A DNA stretch of 64,000 nucleotides from positions 1 to 64,000 of the forward strand of contig RDXX01000009.1 of NCBI GenBank assembly GCA_004292955.1. The letters run 5' to 3'. This DNA is from Oscillatoriales cyanobacterium (GTDB lineage Bacteria > Cyanobacteriota > Cyanobacteriia > Cyanobacteriales > Microcoleaceae). Positions within the stretch are counted from its first letter, which is position 1. Every line of letters begins with the position of its first letter. The position numbers and the translations under genes are program-made. Of the stretch, positions 11,701 through 21,174 are shown piece after piece. The notes below the pieces were generated by a model, which did not search any database, was not told the DNA's origin, and saw only the letters and a list, made by a program, of their open reading frames with translations.

Positions 11701-14700
11701 CAGCATCATTCGTCAGCCCGATCGCACCATCAATATTGATATTGCCGTTATTCGTGGTAACATTGCCACCCAACTTAGTATTTAAGGCAGTCACATTCAA
11801 ACCTGTCAGTGGCGTTGTTTTTCCGATATCTCCTTGCAGCAGCACATTACCTTTAGTAGCATTGATGTTCAAGCGCCGAGATCCATCGATCGCACCTGCG
11901 ACACTAACATTACCTGTGTCACTACTGAGAATGGCATCACTGCCGAGTTGGACTTTGCCGTTAAGAGTAAGACTGCTGTTGTCTTTGCCGGTAATATTGG
12001 CGTTAAGTGCGATCGTACCAGTTCCCGTTTGAATCGTGACTGGATCGGAAAAAGTGCGATCGCTAGGAATAGTAATATTACCGGTGCCATCCGATCGCCC
12101 GATCGCGATCGAGCTAAATCCCTTTTGAATCAACTTAATTTCCGATGGAGTCAAATCTAAAGCGGGAGTAGTGTTATCAGTTCCTCCAACCACAATATTT
12201 TGTCCTGCTGTTGCCGGTTGCAGTGTGAGCGCACCAGTACCAGAAACTGGCCCAGCAAAATTAATTTCACCTGCTTTTAAAGTCAGCGGGTTACTTCCTG
12301 CCGACAAACTCGAATCGAAAGCAATAGTTGCATTTCCTAGTGTAAAAGTTACAGCAGCATTTAATGTCACTGCATCTCCGTAAGTTTGATTGCCGGTTGT
12401 CGTGACATTTCCCTTTACCTGAGTTTTCCCGCCTGCATCTGTAGTCAAACTCGCTGCATTGATCGTTTGATTAAATGCGGTTGTTCCTGTAGAGTTAGTT
12501 GTTAAATTGCCGAGATCCTTTGGACTTCCAACTGCACCGTTGAATGTAATATTACCACTACCCGCATTGACTTTCAAATCCCCGCTACCGTCAACTGTAT
12601 TGTTGAAAGTAACGTCGCTACCTGCTTTGAGAATCGGATTGTTGGCGATTGTAACTGCATCTGTGTAGGTTTGAGAGCCGGTTGTCGTGACATCTCCCTT
12701 CAGTTGAGTTGTGCCGCCACCACCAGCAGTCAAACTTGCGGCATTGACTGTTTTATTAAATGCAGTTGTTCCTTTAGATAGAGTTGTTAAATTGCCGATC
12801 GCACTTTTATCCCCAACTGCATCCTTAAATGTAACATCACCAGTAGTCCCATCCACAGTCAAATCGCTGATGTTATTAGACTTAACAGTATTATTGAAAG
12901 TAATGCCTGTGCCTGAGAGAGTGAGATTCTTGGCAGTCGTGACAGCATCTCCATAGGTTTGAGGGCCGGTGGTAGTGACATCGCCATTGAGTGTAGTTGT
13001 GCCACCACCATCTGTAATCAAACTTGCGGCATTGACTGTTTTATTAAATGCAGTTATTCCTTGAGAGTTAACTTTAAGATTGCCGATCGCACTTAGATTT
13101 CCAACTGCACTACTGAACGTAACATCACCAGTACCCCCATCCACAGTAAAATCGCTGCCACTGTTACTAAGGTTAACAATATTCTTGAAAGTAATACCGT
13201 TACCTGCTGTGAGAGTTGGATTTATTTTGGTGATTGTAACTGTATTTTGATAGGTTTGACTGCCGGTGGTTGTCACATTACCATTGAGTATAGTTGTACC
13301 GCCAGTATCTGTAGTCAAACTTGCAGCATTGACTGTTTCATTGAATAGAATTGTTCCTTGAGAGTTAACTTTAAGATTGCCGATCGCACTTTTATCCCCA
13401 ACTGCACCGGTGAATATAATATTTCCCGTACCTGCCGTTAAACTTAGGTCTTTGGTTCCTGTCAGTGCGCCCTTGACGGTGTTGTTGAACAGAATATTTG
13501 CACCTGCACCTGTGTTGACAGAAGCATTATCTTGGACGAGTACAGGACTTTGGAAAGTGATATCTTGCTTGATGGTGCTAACGCCTGCGTTGAGTGTTGT
13601 CTTGCCGTCAAAAACGATCGAGGCATTATCTTTTCCGGTGAGTGGTTGATTGATAACGATCGCACCGCCGGGAGATTTAACAGTCACCGGATCTTGGAAA
13701 CTGTGAGGTCTGTCAAAGGTAATTGTACCAGTGCCGTCTGTTCTGCCGATCGCGATCGAACTAAATCCATTCTTCAGGGCATCTTGAAACGGCTGTTCCA
13801 CATACATAGTATTGGCAGCAGGAAGATTAGGTTTTACTTTGAAGCTAATATCACCCTTTGGGTCAAACGGTTGCAGAGAAAAAGTCCCCGTACCTTGAAC
13901 AACCCCTTGAAAGTTAGCATCTGTCCCAATCAAAGTAATATTTCCCGTACCAGAACTTATATTTTTTACGTCAACTTTATTAAAAGCTTTGAGAGTGATA
14001 TCTGCGCCCGTACCCGCAGAACTCGTATCAAGCGAACCCAATGCCGTTGTAATATTGCCCTTATTGCTCGTAAGCGCGATCGCCCCTCCGGGATTCTTAG
14101 TAGTAATATTGGCCGTGGCAATATCGCCAGTTGTTTTGATACTTATAGCGCCAGTGCTGGTAATATTGGCTTCTGGATTTACCCCAAGTGCAGCCAAGGG
14201 ATTAGTGTCACCGACAGGCCCGTTAAAATTGATAGTACCAGTTCCAGCAGTAATATTTAATTTATTGTTGCCGTCAACAGTGCCGCCAAAGGTAATATTC
14301 CCACCGCTGAGGTTTTTAGTGTTGAGAATGACATCATTACCGAGGGAAACTTTGCCGACAAACGAGATACTCTTGTCTTGAGTAGTAATTGGGCCATTGA
14401 CTGCGATCGCGCCTCCGCTTGGAGATTGCAAAGTTGTCGAGTAAGGGAAAGTAACACCAGCGGGGTTAATGGCGATCGTCCCCTTCCCGTCAGCCCGTCC
14501 GATTACCATTTCATTAAACCCCTTGAACCGTGCAAGTTCAGCATTCCTGAGCTGCAAAACATTAGGATCATCGAGATCGGTGCCGCCAACAGTAATACCT
14601 AAACTCGGCGTCAGAGGTTGCAACCGAATTGTACCAGCACCCTTGACTTCAGATGGGGCTAACAGTTGAATTCGATCGCCTGTCAAAGTAACATTTCCGC

Positions 14701-17263
14701 CGGTGCCTTTGGATTCCACCAACCCTAAAATTGCAATGCCGATGTTGTCCTTCCCGCTTCCCTTACCTGTTCCAGTAAACGTGATATCCCCACTTTTGGT
14801 CGATCCAACTTGAGCCGGAGCATCAATATTTATCCCTTGATTATTATTCCCCTTCCCATCACCGCCAACACCGTTTAGAGTCACTTTCCCGGTGCCTGTG
14901 GATTCCACCAACCCTTGAATCAGAATGCCGGTGTTGTTATCCCCGCTTCCCTTGCCTGTTCCAGTAAACGTGATATCCCCAGTGTTCGTCGATCGAACTT
15001 GAGCAGGAAAAGAAATCAATATCCCTTCATTATTGTTATTCCCATTCCCATCACTGGCAACACCGTTTAGAGTCACTTTCCCAATGCCTGTGGATTCCAC
15101 CAACCCTAAAATCGCAATGCCCGTGTTGTTATCCCCGCTCCCCGAACCTGTTCCAGTCAGGGTAATATCTCCATCCTTCGATAGAACCTTCGATCGAACT
15201 GGTAAGCCATTGTTAGCAATAAATATCCCTCCAGTGCTACCTATCCCATTACCACCCGTACCCGTCAGGTTGACTTTTCCCGTCCCCGTTGATTCCACCA
15301 AGTCGTTATTCACTAACCGGATGCCGTATTTAGCAGATCCGCTGCCAATACCAGTGAAAGTAATATCACCATCGACTGAAGTTATCGTAGAGCTACGCAA
15401 AACTATCCCGTCACTATTGAGACTACTACCGCTAGTCCCATTGAGGGTAATTTTTCCTGTTCCAGTTGTTGTTAACGTGCCAGTAAATATCTCAAGACCA
15501 GTGTTGTTTGCTGTGTTTCCTGCACTACCATTGAGGTCAATGTTTCCACCATTAGCATTGATTTTTCCACCAACATTAATTCCTGGTGTAGTGGCAACAT
15601 TCGCGCGACCAATACCTGTAAAATTCCCACCATTTGTATTGATCGTCACATTGCCAATGGTGAGACTACCACCATTGAGATTGTCGGCATCAGCATTCAG
15701 AGTAACGTTACCTGCTTTAGTTGTAATATTAGCCTTGACATCAATGTTGTTATTAGCTAAAGCCGTCAATCCAACTCCCGGAGTAGCTATATTGACCGGA
15801 GCATTAAAAGTAATATCATTGGTAGCTTGCAAAATCACATTAGTCGCAGCACTATTAATTAGAGCAGCATCAATCGTATTTCCCCCAATGTCAGGATCGG
15901 CAAATTGATCTACCTGAGTTAGTGCAGTAAAAGTTCCCGCGCCATTTTGAATCGTAATATTTGTGGGATCGAGCAACAATAATCCAGGATTACCGTTAGC
16001 AGCCAGAGTATTAACATTGCCTCGGAAGTCTAAAAATTGTTTTCCCGACACCTCCACAAACCCGCCATTCCCCGACAACAAGCCACCTCGGGCAGTAATA
16101 TTGCCATTAAACCGAGTAGTTTCATCAGCCCAAACGATCGCTCGCCCGCCATTCCCGTTGCTAATCGCATCCACATTAATCGTCGAATCTGCACTCACAA
16201 ATGTCCGCAAAGCATTCGGTACAGTCCCCAAACCCTGAAAATCTCCCCCAATCAGTACATTCCCACCGCCGTTAATACCCGAAGCATCGATGTTAGCCGC
16301 GATCGCACCTACACGATCGCCCAATATGCTAACATTACCCCCAGTATTACCCGAGACGTTGATACTGCCGCTGGCGATCGCAGTTCCAGGCACAACAGGC
16401 ACAGCCACATTCCCCGCCAGCACCACATCCCCATTGGCATTTACCGTCAAATTCGTTGCTTGTTCCTGGCTTTTTCCAGTCAGCAACTGCGGCAAAGATA
16501 GCACTGGCTGCGCGAAATTATTCGGCAAGGAACTTTGGCTAGCTGTCGGCTGAATTTCCAGACTCAGCAAATTTCCGGTTTGAGCGATCCGTACCAAATT
16601 TTGACCGGGTACGGCCATCACGGTAATATTGCCAGACGGCGCAGTTAACTGACCGGTATTGACTACCGTACCACCGATTAAACTTAAACTTTGACCGGGC
16701 GCCACCGTCAAATTCCCTGCATTTACAATGCTTCCTGCTTGCGGACTGGTAAATGCGAAACTGTTCGGATTCCCGATTAAGCTTGCCCAGTTGTTATTGC
16801 CGATCGCACTAAACCACTGATTGTTCCCAAAACCGATACCTGTGGCCGCCGTGGCGTTAAAAGAACCAGGTACGTTGAGCAGGGCATTCTGCCCAAAAAT
16901 TATCCCCGACGGATTCATCAAAAACAGGTTAGAATTGCCACCTGTCACTTGAATTAAGCCGTTGATTAGAGAAGGATTTCCCCCGTTAATTCTTCCTAAA
17001 ATATTTTGAATGTTGGGATTGGTTAAAAAGTTTGCCGTTTGACCGGAACTGAGACCAAACTGAGTAAAACTGTGAAACAGGTTAGCTTTATCTCCGCCCA
17101 ATGACCCCCCGGAAATGTCGTAGCGATCGCCATTGGGTGTCACGACGGTGTTCGTGCCGTCTGCTGCGGGGGTAATGGGTTGCGCGGAAGCGGAACCAGC
17201 CGCTGCATTGAGCCAGCCAACTATGAATAACCATCCGAGCAAATGTAGTTTGTTGGCTGCCAT
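8774..17263 (-). CDS. Giant secreted FHA-domain protein with C-terminal CHAT protease domain (intact paralogue)
   Basis: 2829 aa. A signal peptide (1-28, ending SASA-QP) leads into a filamentous-haemagglutinin/TPS secretion domain (about 30-160; NLFHSF, LFLMNPSGIIFGQN). Then come about 2000 residues of Gly/Asn/Thr-rich repeats, with rungs such as GNVTTTGSQTY repeating every ~50-60 residues, as expected of a beta-helix. A linker of PTPTP/PIAIPTP repeats (about 2180-2350) precedes a CHAT domain with His2673 (HLATHA) and Cys2716 (LVLSACRTALGD), the caspase-type dyad. It should be exported through a TpsB partner, which is not in the window. Both catalytic residues are present. Target and trigger are unknown. 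The downstream sequence is repeat-rich. Confidence 0.9.
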   Translation of the reverse strand: MAANKLHLLGWLFIVGWLNAAAGSASAQPITPAADGTNTVVTPNGDRYDISGGSLGGDKANLFHSFTQFGLSSGQTANFLTNPNIQNILGRINGGNPSLINGLIQVTGGNSNLFLMNPSGIIFGQNALLNVPGSFNATAATGIGFGNNQWFSAIGNNNWASLIGNPNSFAFTSPQAGSIVNAGNLTVAPGQSLSLIGGTVVNTGQLTAPSGNITVMAVPGQNLVRIAQTGNLLSLEIQPTASQSSLPNNFAQPVLSLPQLLTGKSQEQATNLTVNANGDVVLAGNVAVPVVPGTAIASGSINVSGNTGGNVSILGDRVGAIAANIDASGINGGGNVLIGGDFQGLGTVPNALRTFVSADSTINVDAISNGNGGRAIVWADETTRFNGNITARGGLLSGNGGFVEVSGKQFLDFRGNVNTLAANGNPGLLLLDPTNITIQNGAGTFTALTQVDQFADPDIGGNTIDAALINSAATNVILQATNDITFNAPVNIATPGVGLTALANNNIDVKANITTKAGNVTLNADADNLNGGSLTIGNVTINTNGGNFTGIGRANVATTPGINVGGKINANGGNIDLNGSAGNTANNTGLEIFTGTLTTTGTGKITLNGTSGSSLNSDGIVLRSSTITSVDGDITFTGIGSGSAKYGIRLVNNDLVESTGTGKVNLTGTGGNGIGSTGGIFIANNGLPVRSKVLSKDGDITLTGTGSGSGDNNTGIAILGLVESTGIGKVTLNGVASDGNGNNNNEGILISFPAQVRSTNTGDITFTGTGKGSGDNNTGILIQGLVESTGTGKVTLNGVGGDGKGNNNQGINIDAPAQVGSTKSGDITFTGTGKGSGKDNIGIAILGLVESKGTGGNVTLTGDRIQLLAPSEVKGAGTIRLQPLTPSLGITVGGTDLDDPNVLQLRNAELARFKGFNEMVIGRADGKGTIAINPAGVTFPYSTTLQSPSGGAIAVNGPITTQDKSISFVGKVSLGNDVILNTKNLSGGNITFGGTVDGNNKLNITAGTGTINFNGPVGDTNPLAALGVNPEANITSTGAISIKTTGDIATANITTKNPGGAIALTSNKGNITTALGSLDTSSAGTGADITLKAFNKVDVKNISSGTGNITLIGTDANFQGVVQGTGTFSLQPFDPKGDISFKVKPNLPAANTMYVEQPFQDALKNGFSSIAIGRTDGTGTITFDRPHSFQDPVTVKSPGGAIVINQPLTGKDNASIVFDGKTTLNAGVSTIKQDITFQSPVLVQDNASVNTGAGANILFNNTVKGALTGTKDLSLTAGTGNIIFTGAVGDKSAIGNLKVNSQGTILFNETVNAASLTTDTGGTTILNGNVTTTGSQTYQNTVTITKINPTLTAGNGITFKNIVNLSNSGSDFTVDGGTGDVTFSSAVGNLSAIGNLKVNSQGITAFNKTVNAASLITDGGGTTTLNGDVTTTGPQTYGDAVTTAKNLTLSGTGITFNNTVKSNNISDLTVDGTTGDVTFKDAVGDKSAIGNLTTLSKGTTAFNKTVNAASLTAGGGGTTQLKGDVTTTGSQTYTDAVTIANNPILKAGSDVTFNNTVDGSGDLKVNAGSGNITFNGAVGSPKDLGNLTTNSTGTTAFNQTINAASLTTDAGGKTQVKGNVTTTGNQTYGDAVTLNAAVTFTLGNATIAFDSSLSAGSNPLTLKAGEINFAGPVSGTGALTLQPATAGQNIVVGGTDNTTPALDLTPSEIKLIQKGFSSIAIGRSDGTGNITIPSDRTFSDPVTIQTGTGTIALNANITGKDNSSLTLNGKVQLGSDAILSSDTGNVSVAGAIDGSRRLNINATKGNVLLQGDIGKTTPLTGLNVTALNTKLGGNVTTNNGNINIDGAIGLTNDAVLSTAGGNIAFGSAIDSIDAARNLTLDSGSGSITFNGSVGASSKLGNILIKNAGDVTANSTINAAQVTAQNTKTFNLLGDVTAGKVNITSNGDITVKNITTNGGEIFFKSGNVFTAGNLNTSGSTSENINVNITATGDISVKNVTTNGGEIFFKSGNVFTAGNLNTSGSTGGNITVDAKISITAGQINSSGTAGNGGNVLLDPIGDIQVGFINAQGGTNGKGGNVTAVAGNFFRATGSFPTTFSPTGFASISTAGGTDGGNISIAHTGGDGGGVIQPFVVGNATINGTAAAITTGPSSITSQSFPRTASGVPSIVFPTDDGIDPTPTPTPIPTPNPTPTPIATPTPNPTPTPVVVQTPSPTPTPIAIQTPSPTPTPIAIQTTPSPTPTPIAIQTPSPTPTPIAIQTPSPTPTPIVVPTPIAIPTPIVVPTPIAIPTPIAIPTPIAIPTPIAIPTPIAIPTPIAIPTPIAIPTPIAIPTPIAPIATPAASATPAPIASTSDPEDVPSRRRIPPLDTPGPAAGQILTLDSSITSKLPPSQSPVVPRRETPPAVNPTPNLVLGYVPPPDRLFEGNDIEKTVWGIEQIRNQEFGEYLGVKANLPNQKVMMAQFQQTLRNIEQETHKRSGIIYIISRVDRLELILVPPVGRPIHYSVPEANRKALDPIVKEFREQITNPAKIGTSSYLPSAQQLYQWAIAPLEKDLQNLGIDTLLLSVDPGLRSVPFAALHDGKGFLIQKYSFSLIPSFSLTNREYKTVRDATVLAMGRSEFVDNKPLPSVPIELEAISAQWRGQSFLNSSFTIDNLNSQHANKGFRIVHLATHANFTSGQPSNSYIQLWNYKLQLNDMESLNWRNPQVDLLVLSACRTALGDREAELGFGGLAVKSGAKSALGSLWYVDDGGTLGLMSEFYHQLRGGKTKAETLQLTQQAMIARQVRIENRQLLTTAGNLNLPNNIQQQTQDFSHPYYWSSFTLIGNPW
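10250..10735. repeat. Coding low-complexity repeat in the FHA-CHAT linker
   Basis: Tandem 18-bp units coding PTPIAI, then longer units coding PSPTPTPIAIQT, on the minus strand. Because the DNA is so periodic it is open in several frames on both strands; only the PTP frame connects the secretion and protease domains. Its length can change by slippage without breaking the frame. Confidence 0.85.
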
Positions 17264-17333
17264 TGTGTTTAAAGATTTGTGCTAAAAGTGCGATGTATTT
17301 ATCTATCCTTAGTCTTACTCCTCAAAGTTCCTC

Positions 17334-17480
17334 ATTTGAAATACTCACCGTGCTGAAGCAACGGTGATTCTTGACGCTTCATCGGGGAAAAGCTACCGAA
17401 GTAGTCTGACAGTCCCTCTGCGCCCGTTTAGAGTCGTGGCGATTCCCCATCCCGACTTTCTCAATATTCTTAGCGGCGTT
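17334..17480 (-). ncRNA. Candidate omega RNA and right end of the IS605-type element
   Basis: On the minus strand the end of tnpB is followed by a hairpin TCACCGT...ACGGTGA (17346-17368) and then TATTTCAA. TnpB-guiding RNAs of IS200/IS605 elements span the tnpB 3' end and this right-end hairpin and take their guide from the flank. The element boundary is placed near 17334-17338 because the leaders of the two FHA-CHAT paralogues are homologous up to 17333 and diverge there. RNA limits are inferred. Confidence 0.4.
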
Positions 17481-18533
17481 TTCATCTCTATCTTGCTCAG
17501 TACCGCAATTCAAACAAAGCACTGAGCGAATAGACAAATCGATTTGCCCCCACTTAAAACCGCAGTCTGAACAAACCTGACTGGTAGGTTCCCATCGACT
17601 GATGACCTTGAACTCTCTGCCAAACTTCTCTGATTTAGCCTCGCACAAAGTTCGGAATTCATACCATCCTTGTTGGCTAATTGCTCTTGAGAGTTTGCGA
17701 TTCTTTACCATGCCAGACACATTTAAATCTTCCAAAACAATCACTTGGTTTTCGTTGATTACTTTGGTTGAAAACTTGTGTAAGAAATCTTTGCGAGTAT
17801 CGGCAATTTTATTGTGCAGCTTGGCGATTCTAATGCGAGTTACATTCCTTCTCTTGGAATCTTTGGGCTGACGGGCTAACTTGCGTTGCAATTTGCGAAC
17901 TTTGCGGTCTAGTTTTTTATAGCTAGGGCTTTCGGCTTTCTCGCCGTTGCTCATCACCGCAAAGGTTTTGATTCCTAAATCGATTCCGATGCTGGGGTTT
18001 TTAGCCTCAGATGAAATGGGTTGAATTTCTATTACAAAGCTCAGCAAATAACGATTTGCACAATCCTTGATTACCGTGACGGAACTAGGTTCAGATGGTA
18101 ACGCCCTCGACCAAATCGGATTGACAATTCCAATCTTGGCTAGATAAACTCCATCACCTTTGATTGAAAATCCTCCAACTCTAAAACGCGCCGATTGACT
18201 GCTGGTTCTTTTTTTGAACTTAGGATATCCGACTTTACGACCTTTTCTCTTTCCCTTGCAGGAGTTGAAAAAGTTCTTAAAAGCAATATCCAGGTCGGCA
18301 ACTGATTGTTGCAGCGGGACGCACGACACGTCTCCCAGCCAAGCCCTTTCTTCAGTATTTTTAGCCCCAGTTATGACGATTTTTTGCAAATCTGCCGAAC
18401 TTGGTTTTTTGTCTGACTGTTTGCAAAGTGCGAGCGCATCGTTCCAGACTACCCGGACGCAGCCAAACAACCGAGCTAGGCTCTGCTGTTGTTGGTCGGT
18501 TGGGTAAAATCTGTAACGAAATCTTGCTTTCAC
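17379..18533 (-). CDS. tnpB: TnpB, RNA-guided nuclease of an IS200/IS605 element
   Basis: 384 aa, a normal length. The RuvC triad is complete: Asp185 (IGIDLGIKTFAV), Glu268 (VIVLEDLNVSG) and Asp350 (EQDRDENAAKNI). The zinc finger Cys321, Cys324, Cys340 and Cys343 sits in front of the last Asp, and the N-terminal OrfB helix-turn-helix-like part is present. TnpB cleaves DNA matching a guide transcribed from the element's right end, helping the element persist. It is divergent from tnpA (18637), as in IS605. Nothing suggests decay, so the protein is probably functional. Confidence 0.93.
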   Translation of the reverse strand: MKARFRYRFYPTDQQQQSLARLFGCVRVVWNDALALCKQSDKKPSSADLQKIVITGAKNTEERAWLGDVSCVPLQQSVADLDIAFKNFFNSCKGKRKGRKVGYPKFKKRTSSQSARFRVGGFSIKGDGVYLAKIGIVNPIWSRALPSEPSSVTVIKDCANRYLLSFVIEIQPISSEAKNPSIGIDLGIKTFAVMSNGEKAESPSYKKLDRKVRKLQRKLARQPKDSKRRNVTRIRIAKLHNKIADTRKDFLHKFSTKVINENQVIVLEDLNVSGMVKNRKLSRAISQQGWYEFRTLCEAKSEKFGREFKVISRWEPTSQVCSDCGFKWGQIDLSIRSVLCLNCGTEQDRDENAAKNIEKVGMGNRHDSKRAQRDCQTTSVAFPR

Positions 18534-18636
18534 GGGTTGTGTTAAAATTGGTCTATTATTTGATTATATATTGGTCTACAGGCAATGACAACTATTTACT
18601 TACCGCCGAGAACGGCATTCTGTTACAGAACTTAAA

Positions 18637-18987
18637 ATGCACTTGGTCTGCGTGACAAAGTACCGTCGGCCTGTATTTACGGGCGAAAGTCTTGATTTGA
18701 TTGAAAAAACGTTTCGAGAGGTTGCTGAAAAAATGAATTTTCAGGTTCTGGAGTTTAATGGTGAAGGTAATCACATTCATGCGCTGATTGAGTATCCGCC
18801 TAAACTTTCTATCTCTCAAATAGTGAATGCTTTGAAAGGAGTTTCTAGCCGTCGCTACGGACAGGCTGGATACAAAAAACCTCACAAAGAAGCTTTATGG
18901 AGTCCTAGCTATTTTGCGGTTTCTGTAGGGGGCGCGCCTCTAGAAGTCTTAAAGGAATATATTAGAAATCAAGAAAAGCCGTCCTAG
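18637..18987 (+). CDS. tnpA: TnpA, IS200/IS605 HUH transposase (N-terminus possibly lost)
   Basis: 116 aa as counted from ATG 18637. The HUH motif GNHIHALIEYP and the catalytic tyrosine in LKEYIRNQ near the C-terminus are present, together with VTKYRRPVFTGE and SPSYFAVSVGGAP, all typical of IS200 TnpA. The frame is open upstream and would add RRERHSVTELK, which is normal for this family, but it meets a TGA at 18586-18588 with no start codon in between. So either the ATG at 18637 is used and the first strand is short, or a small frameshift has damaged the N-terminus. Single-strand transposition needs this enzyme. Confidence 0.85.
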   Translation: MHLVCVTKYRRPVFTGESLDLIEKTFREVAEKMNFQVLEFNGEGNHIHALIEYPPKLSISQIVNALKGVSSRRYGQAGYKKPHKEALWSPSYFAVSVGGAPLEVLKEYIRNQEKPS

Positions 18988-19006
18988 AAGGACGGGGCTT
19001 GTATCC
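18975..19006. mobile_element. Left-end hairpin of the IS605-type element
   Basis: CCGTCC-TAGA-AGGACGG overlaps the tnpA stop codon and is followed by GGGCTTGTATCCC. Read on the minus strand this is a subterminal hairpin next to the element's left end, the TnpA recognition structure. The whole element is about 1.66 kb, roughly 17334-19000. The exact left junction and target motif cannot be fixed without an empty site. Confidence 0.55.
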
Positions 19007-19053
19007 CAATTTTTTGGTCAGTTAGGTAAGTTCGGAATCTTGCATATGGTAGC

Positions 19054-21174
19054 TTACCAAGGACTGCCGATCAGGGTGAAACTACTCCAGTAGTAAGGAT
19101 GAGAAAAATCTTGGTTTCTTTGTTTGATATTAGCTGGTAAATTCAACTTCCCTCCTGTTGTCACTAACTGTTGGTTTTTAATTCCAACTTGACGAGCAAT
19201 CATTGCTTGTTGAGCAAGTTGCAGAGTTTCTGCCTTAGTTGTGCCTCCTCGAAGTTGGTAGTAAAATTCGCTCATCAGTCCCAAAGTGCCTCCATCGTCA
19301 ACATACCACAAACTCCCTAGGGCAGATGCAGCGCCGGATTTGACCGCTAAACCTCCAAAACCTAACTCTGATTCGCGATCGCCCAAAGCAGTTGTACAAG
19401 CACTCAATACTAACAAGTCTACCTGCGGATTGCGCCAATTTAAACTTCCCATATCATTGAGTCGCAATTTAGAATTCCAGAGTTGAATGTAGGAATTACT
19501 CGCTTTTCCTGGTTGGAATTCCGCATGGGTTGCTAGGTGAACAATCCGAAATTCTCCCTTGGCGTGTTCGGAGTTGAGTGTATCTAAGGTGAAAGCTGAA
19601 TTGAGGAAAAATGGCCCCTGCAACTTACCAGAAATCATCTGCAATTCTAGGGGGACGCTGGGTAATGGCTTTTTGTCCACAAATTCCGATCGTCCCATTG
19701 CTAGCACTCTGGTGCTATTAACCGATTTGTAATTAGTGTTAGTGGCACTAAAACTCGGAATTAGGCTGAAATTGTATTTTTGAATCAAGAAGCCTTTACC
19801 GTCGTGCAAAGCGGCAAAAGGTACACTCCGCAATCCCGGATCTACTGACAGCAATAAAGTCTTAATTCCTAACCTTTCTAAGTCTTTTTCTAGAGGTGCG
19901 ATCGCCCATTTATACAGTTGCTGGGCGGAGGGTAGATAACTGGTAGTATTGCGTTTGGCGGGAGTGGTGATTTCATCCCGCAACTCTTTGACAACCGGGA
20001 AAAGAGCTGCTCTGTTGGCTTCCGGAACGCTGTAGTGAATCGATCGCCCTACGGGAGGAATTAAAATTAGTTCCAGTCGATCGACTCGCGAGACTATGTA
20101 GATAATACCAGACCGCTTGCCGGTTTGCTGTTCGATATTTCTTAATGTTTCTTGGAATGTCGGAACCAAGAGTTGTTCGTCTGGGAGGTTGCTTTTTATC
20201 CCCAGGTATGCTGCAAATTCTTGATTCCTCAGTCCTTCGACTCCCCAGACTATTTTCTGGATGTCGTTAGTTTCAAAAAGTCGATCGGGAGACGAGACAT
20301 ATCCCAGCGCTAAACGAGAATTAGAGTTGGCTGCTGGCGCTGATTCGTTGCTGCTTTGTGTTGGCTGTGATTCGCCCGAGGGCAAGTTACTGATGATACT
20401 AGAATCAAGTCTTAAAATGCGATCGTTAACAACACCGGAACTGTTTAGGCGTGGAATACTCCGGGGCTGCAAGTCTTCTGTTTCGGGGGTTGAGGGTGTA
20501 GCTGCCGGTGTGGGTGTAGCTGCCGGTGCGGACGATGCTGATGCTGCTGTTCCTACTGTGCTGCCACGTGCGATCGACAATGGGTTAGAATCGATCGCAG
20601 GTACTGCTGCTTCTGTTGTTGTCGGCGAAACTGTCGATCGATTTGTCGGCGCAATTCCTTCGGTTGTCGGCGAAACACTCGATCGATTTGTCGGCGCAAT
20701 TCCTTCGGTTGTCGGCGAAACACTCGATCGATTTGTCGGCGCAATTCCTTCGGTTGTCGGCGAAACTGTCGATCGATTTGTCGGCGCAATTCCTTCGGTT
20801 GTCGGCGAAACTGTCGATCGATAGTTATGGGCGACGAAATTGTTGACCGATTTGTCGGCGGAATAAGACCCTCGATCTGCCCATTTGTCGGCGGAATATT
20901 TTCCGAGATTAGCCCATTTGTCGGCGGAATGATACCAGTGTTCGGCCCATTTGTCGGCGGAATGATACCAGTGTTCGGCCCATTTGTTGGCGGAATGATA
21001 CCAGTGTTCGGCCCATTTGTCGGCGGAATGATACCAGTGTTCGGCCCATTTGTCGGCGGAATGATACCAGTGTTCGGCCCATTTGTCTGATGCCCGTGTT
21101 CGGCCCATTTGTTGGCGGAATGATGCCAGTGTTCGGCCCATTTGTCGGCGGAATGATGCCCGTGTTTGGCCCAT
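19054..21174 (-). pseudogene. CHAT-domain half of the second FHA-CHAT paralogue, separated by frameshift
   Basis: The open frame is 706 aa, but its first ~90 residues (DKWAEHWYHS repeats) are the linker repeat read out of frame. The natural frame begins near 20820 with STVSPTTEGIAPTNR repeats (15 aa, 45 bp, five units, 20620-20822). The CHAT domain is complete: the His of HLATHAEF and Cys of LVLSACTTALGD correspond to the dyad of the intact paralogue, and the C-terminus FTLIGSPW is conserved. Without the upstream half it lacks a signal peptide and secretion domain, and no convincing start codon or ribosome-binding site is seen. It may be silent or be expressed only after a frame-restoring event. 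Confidence 0.75.

Noticed and set aside
11109-16553. Many plus-strand frames of 60-300 residues rich in Pro/Leu/Val across both FHA genes
   Set aside because: They are complements of Gly/Asn/Thr-rich beta-helix codons and have no ribosome-binding sites or domains.
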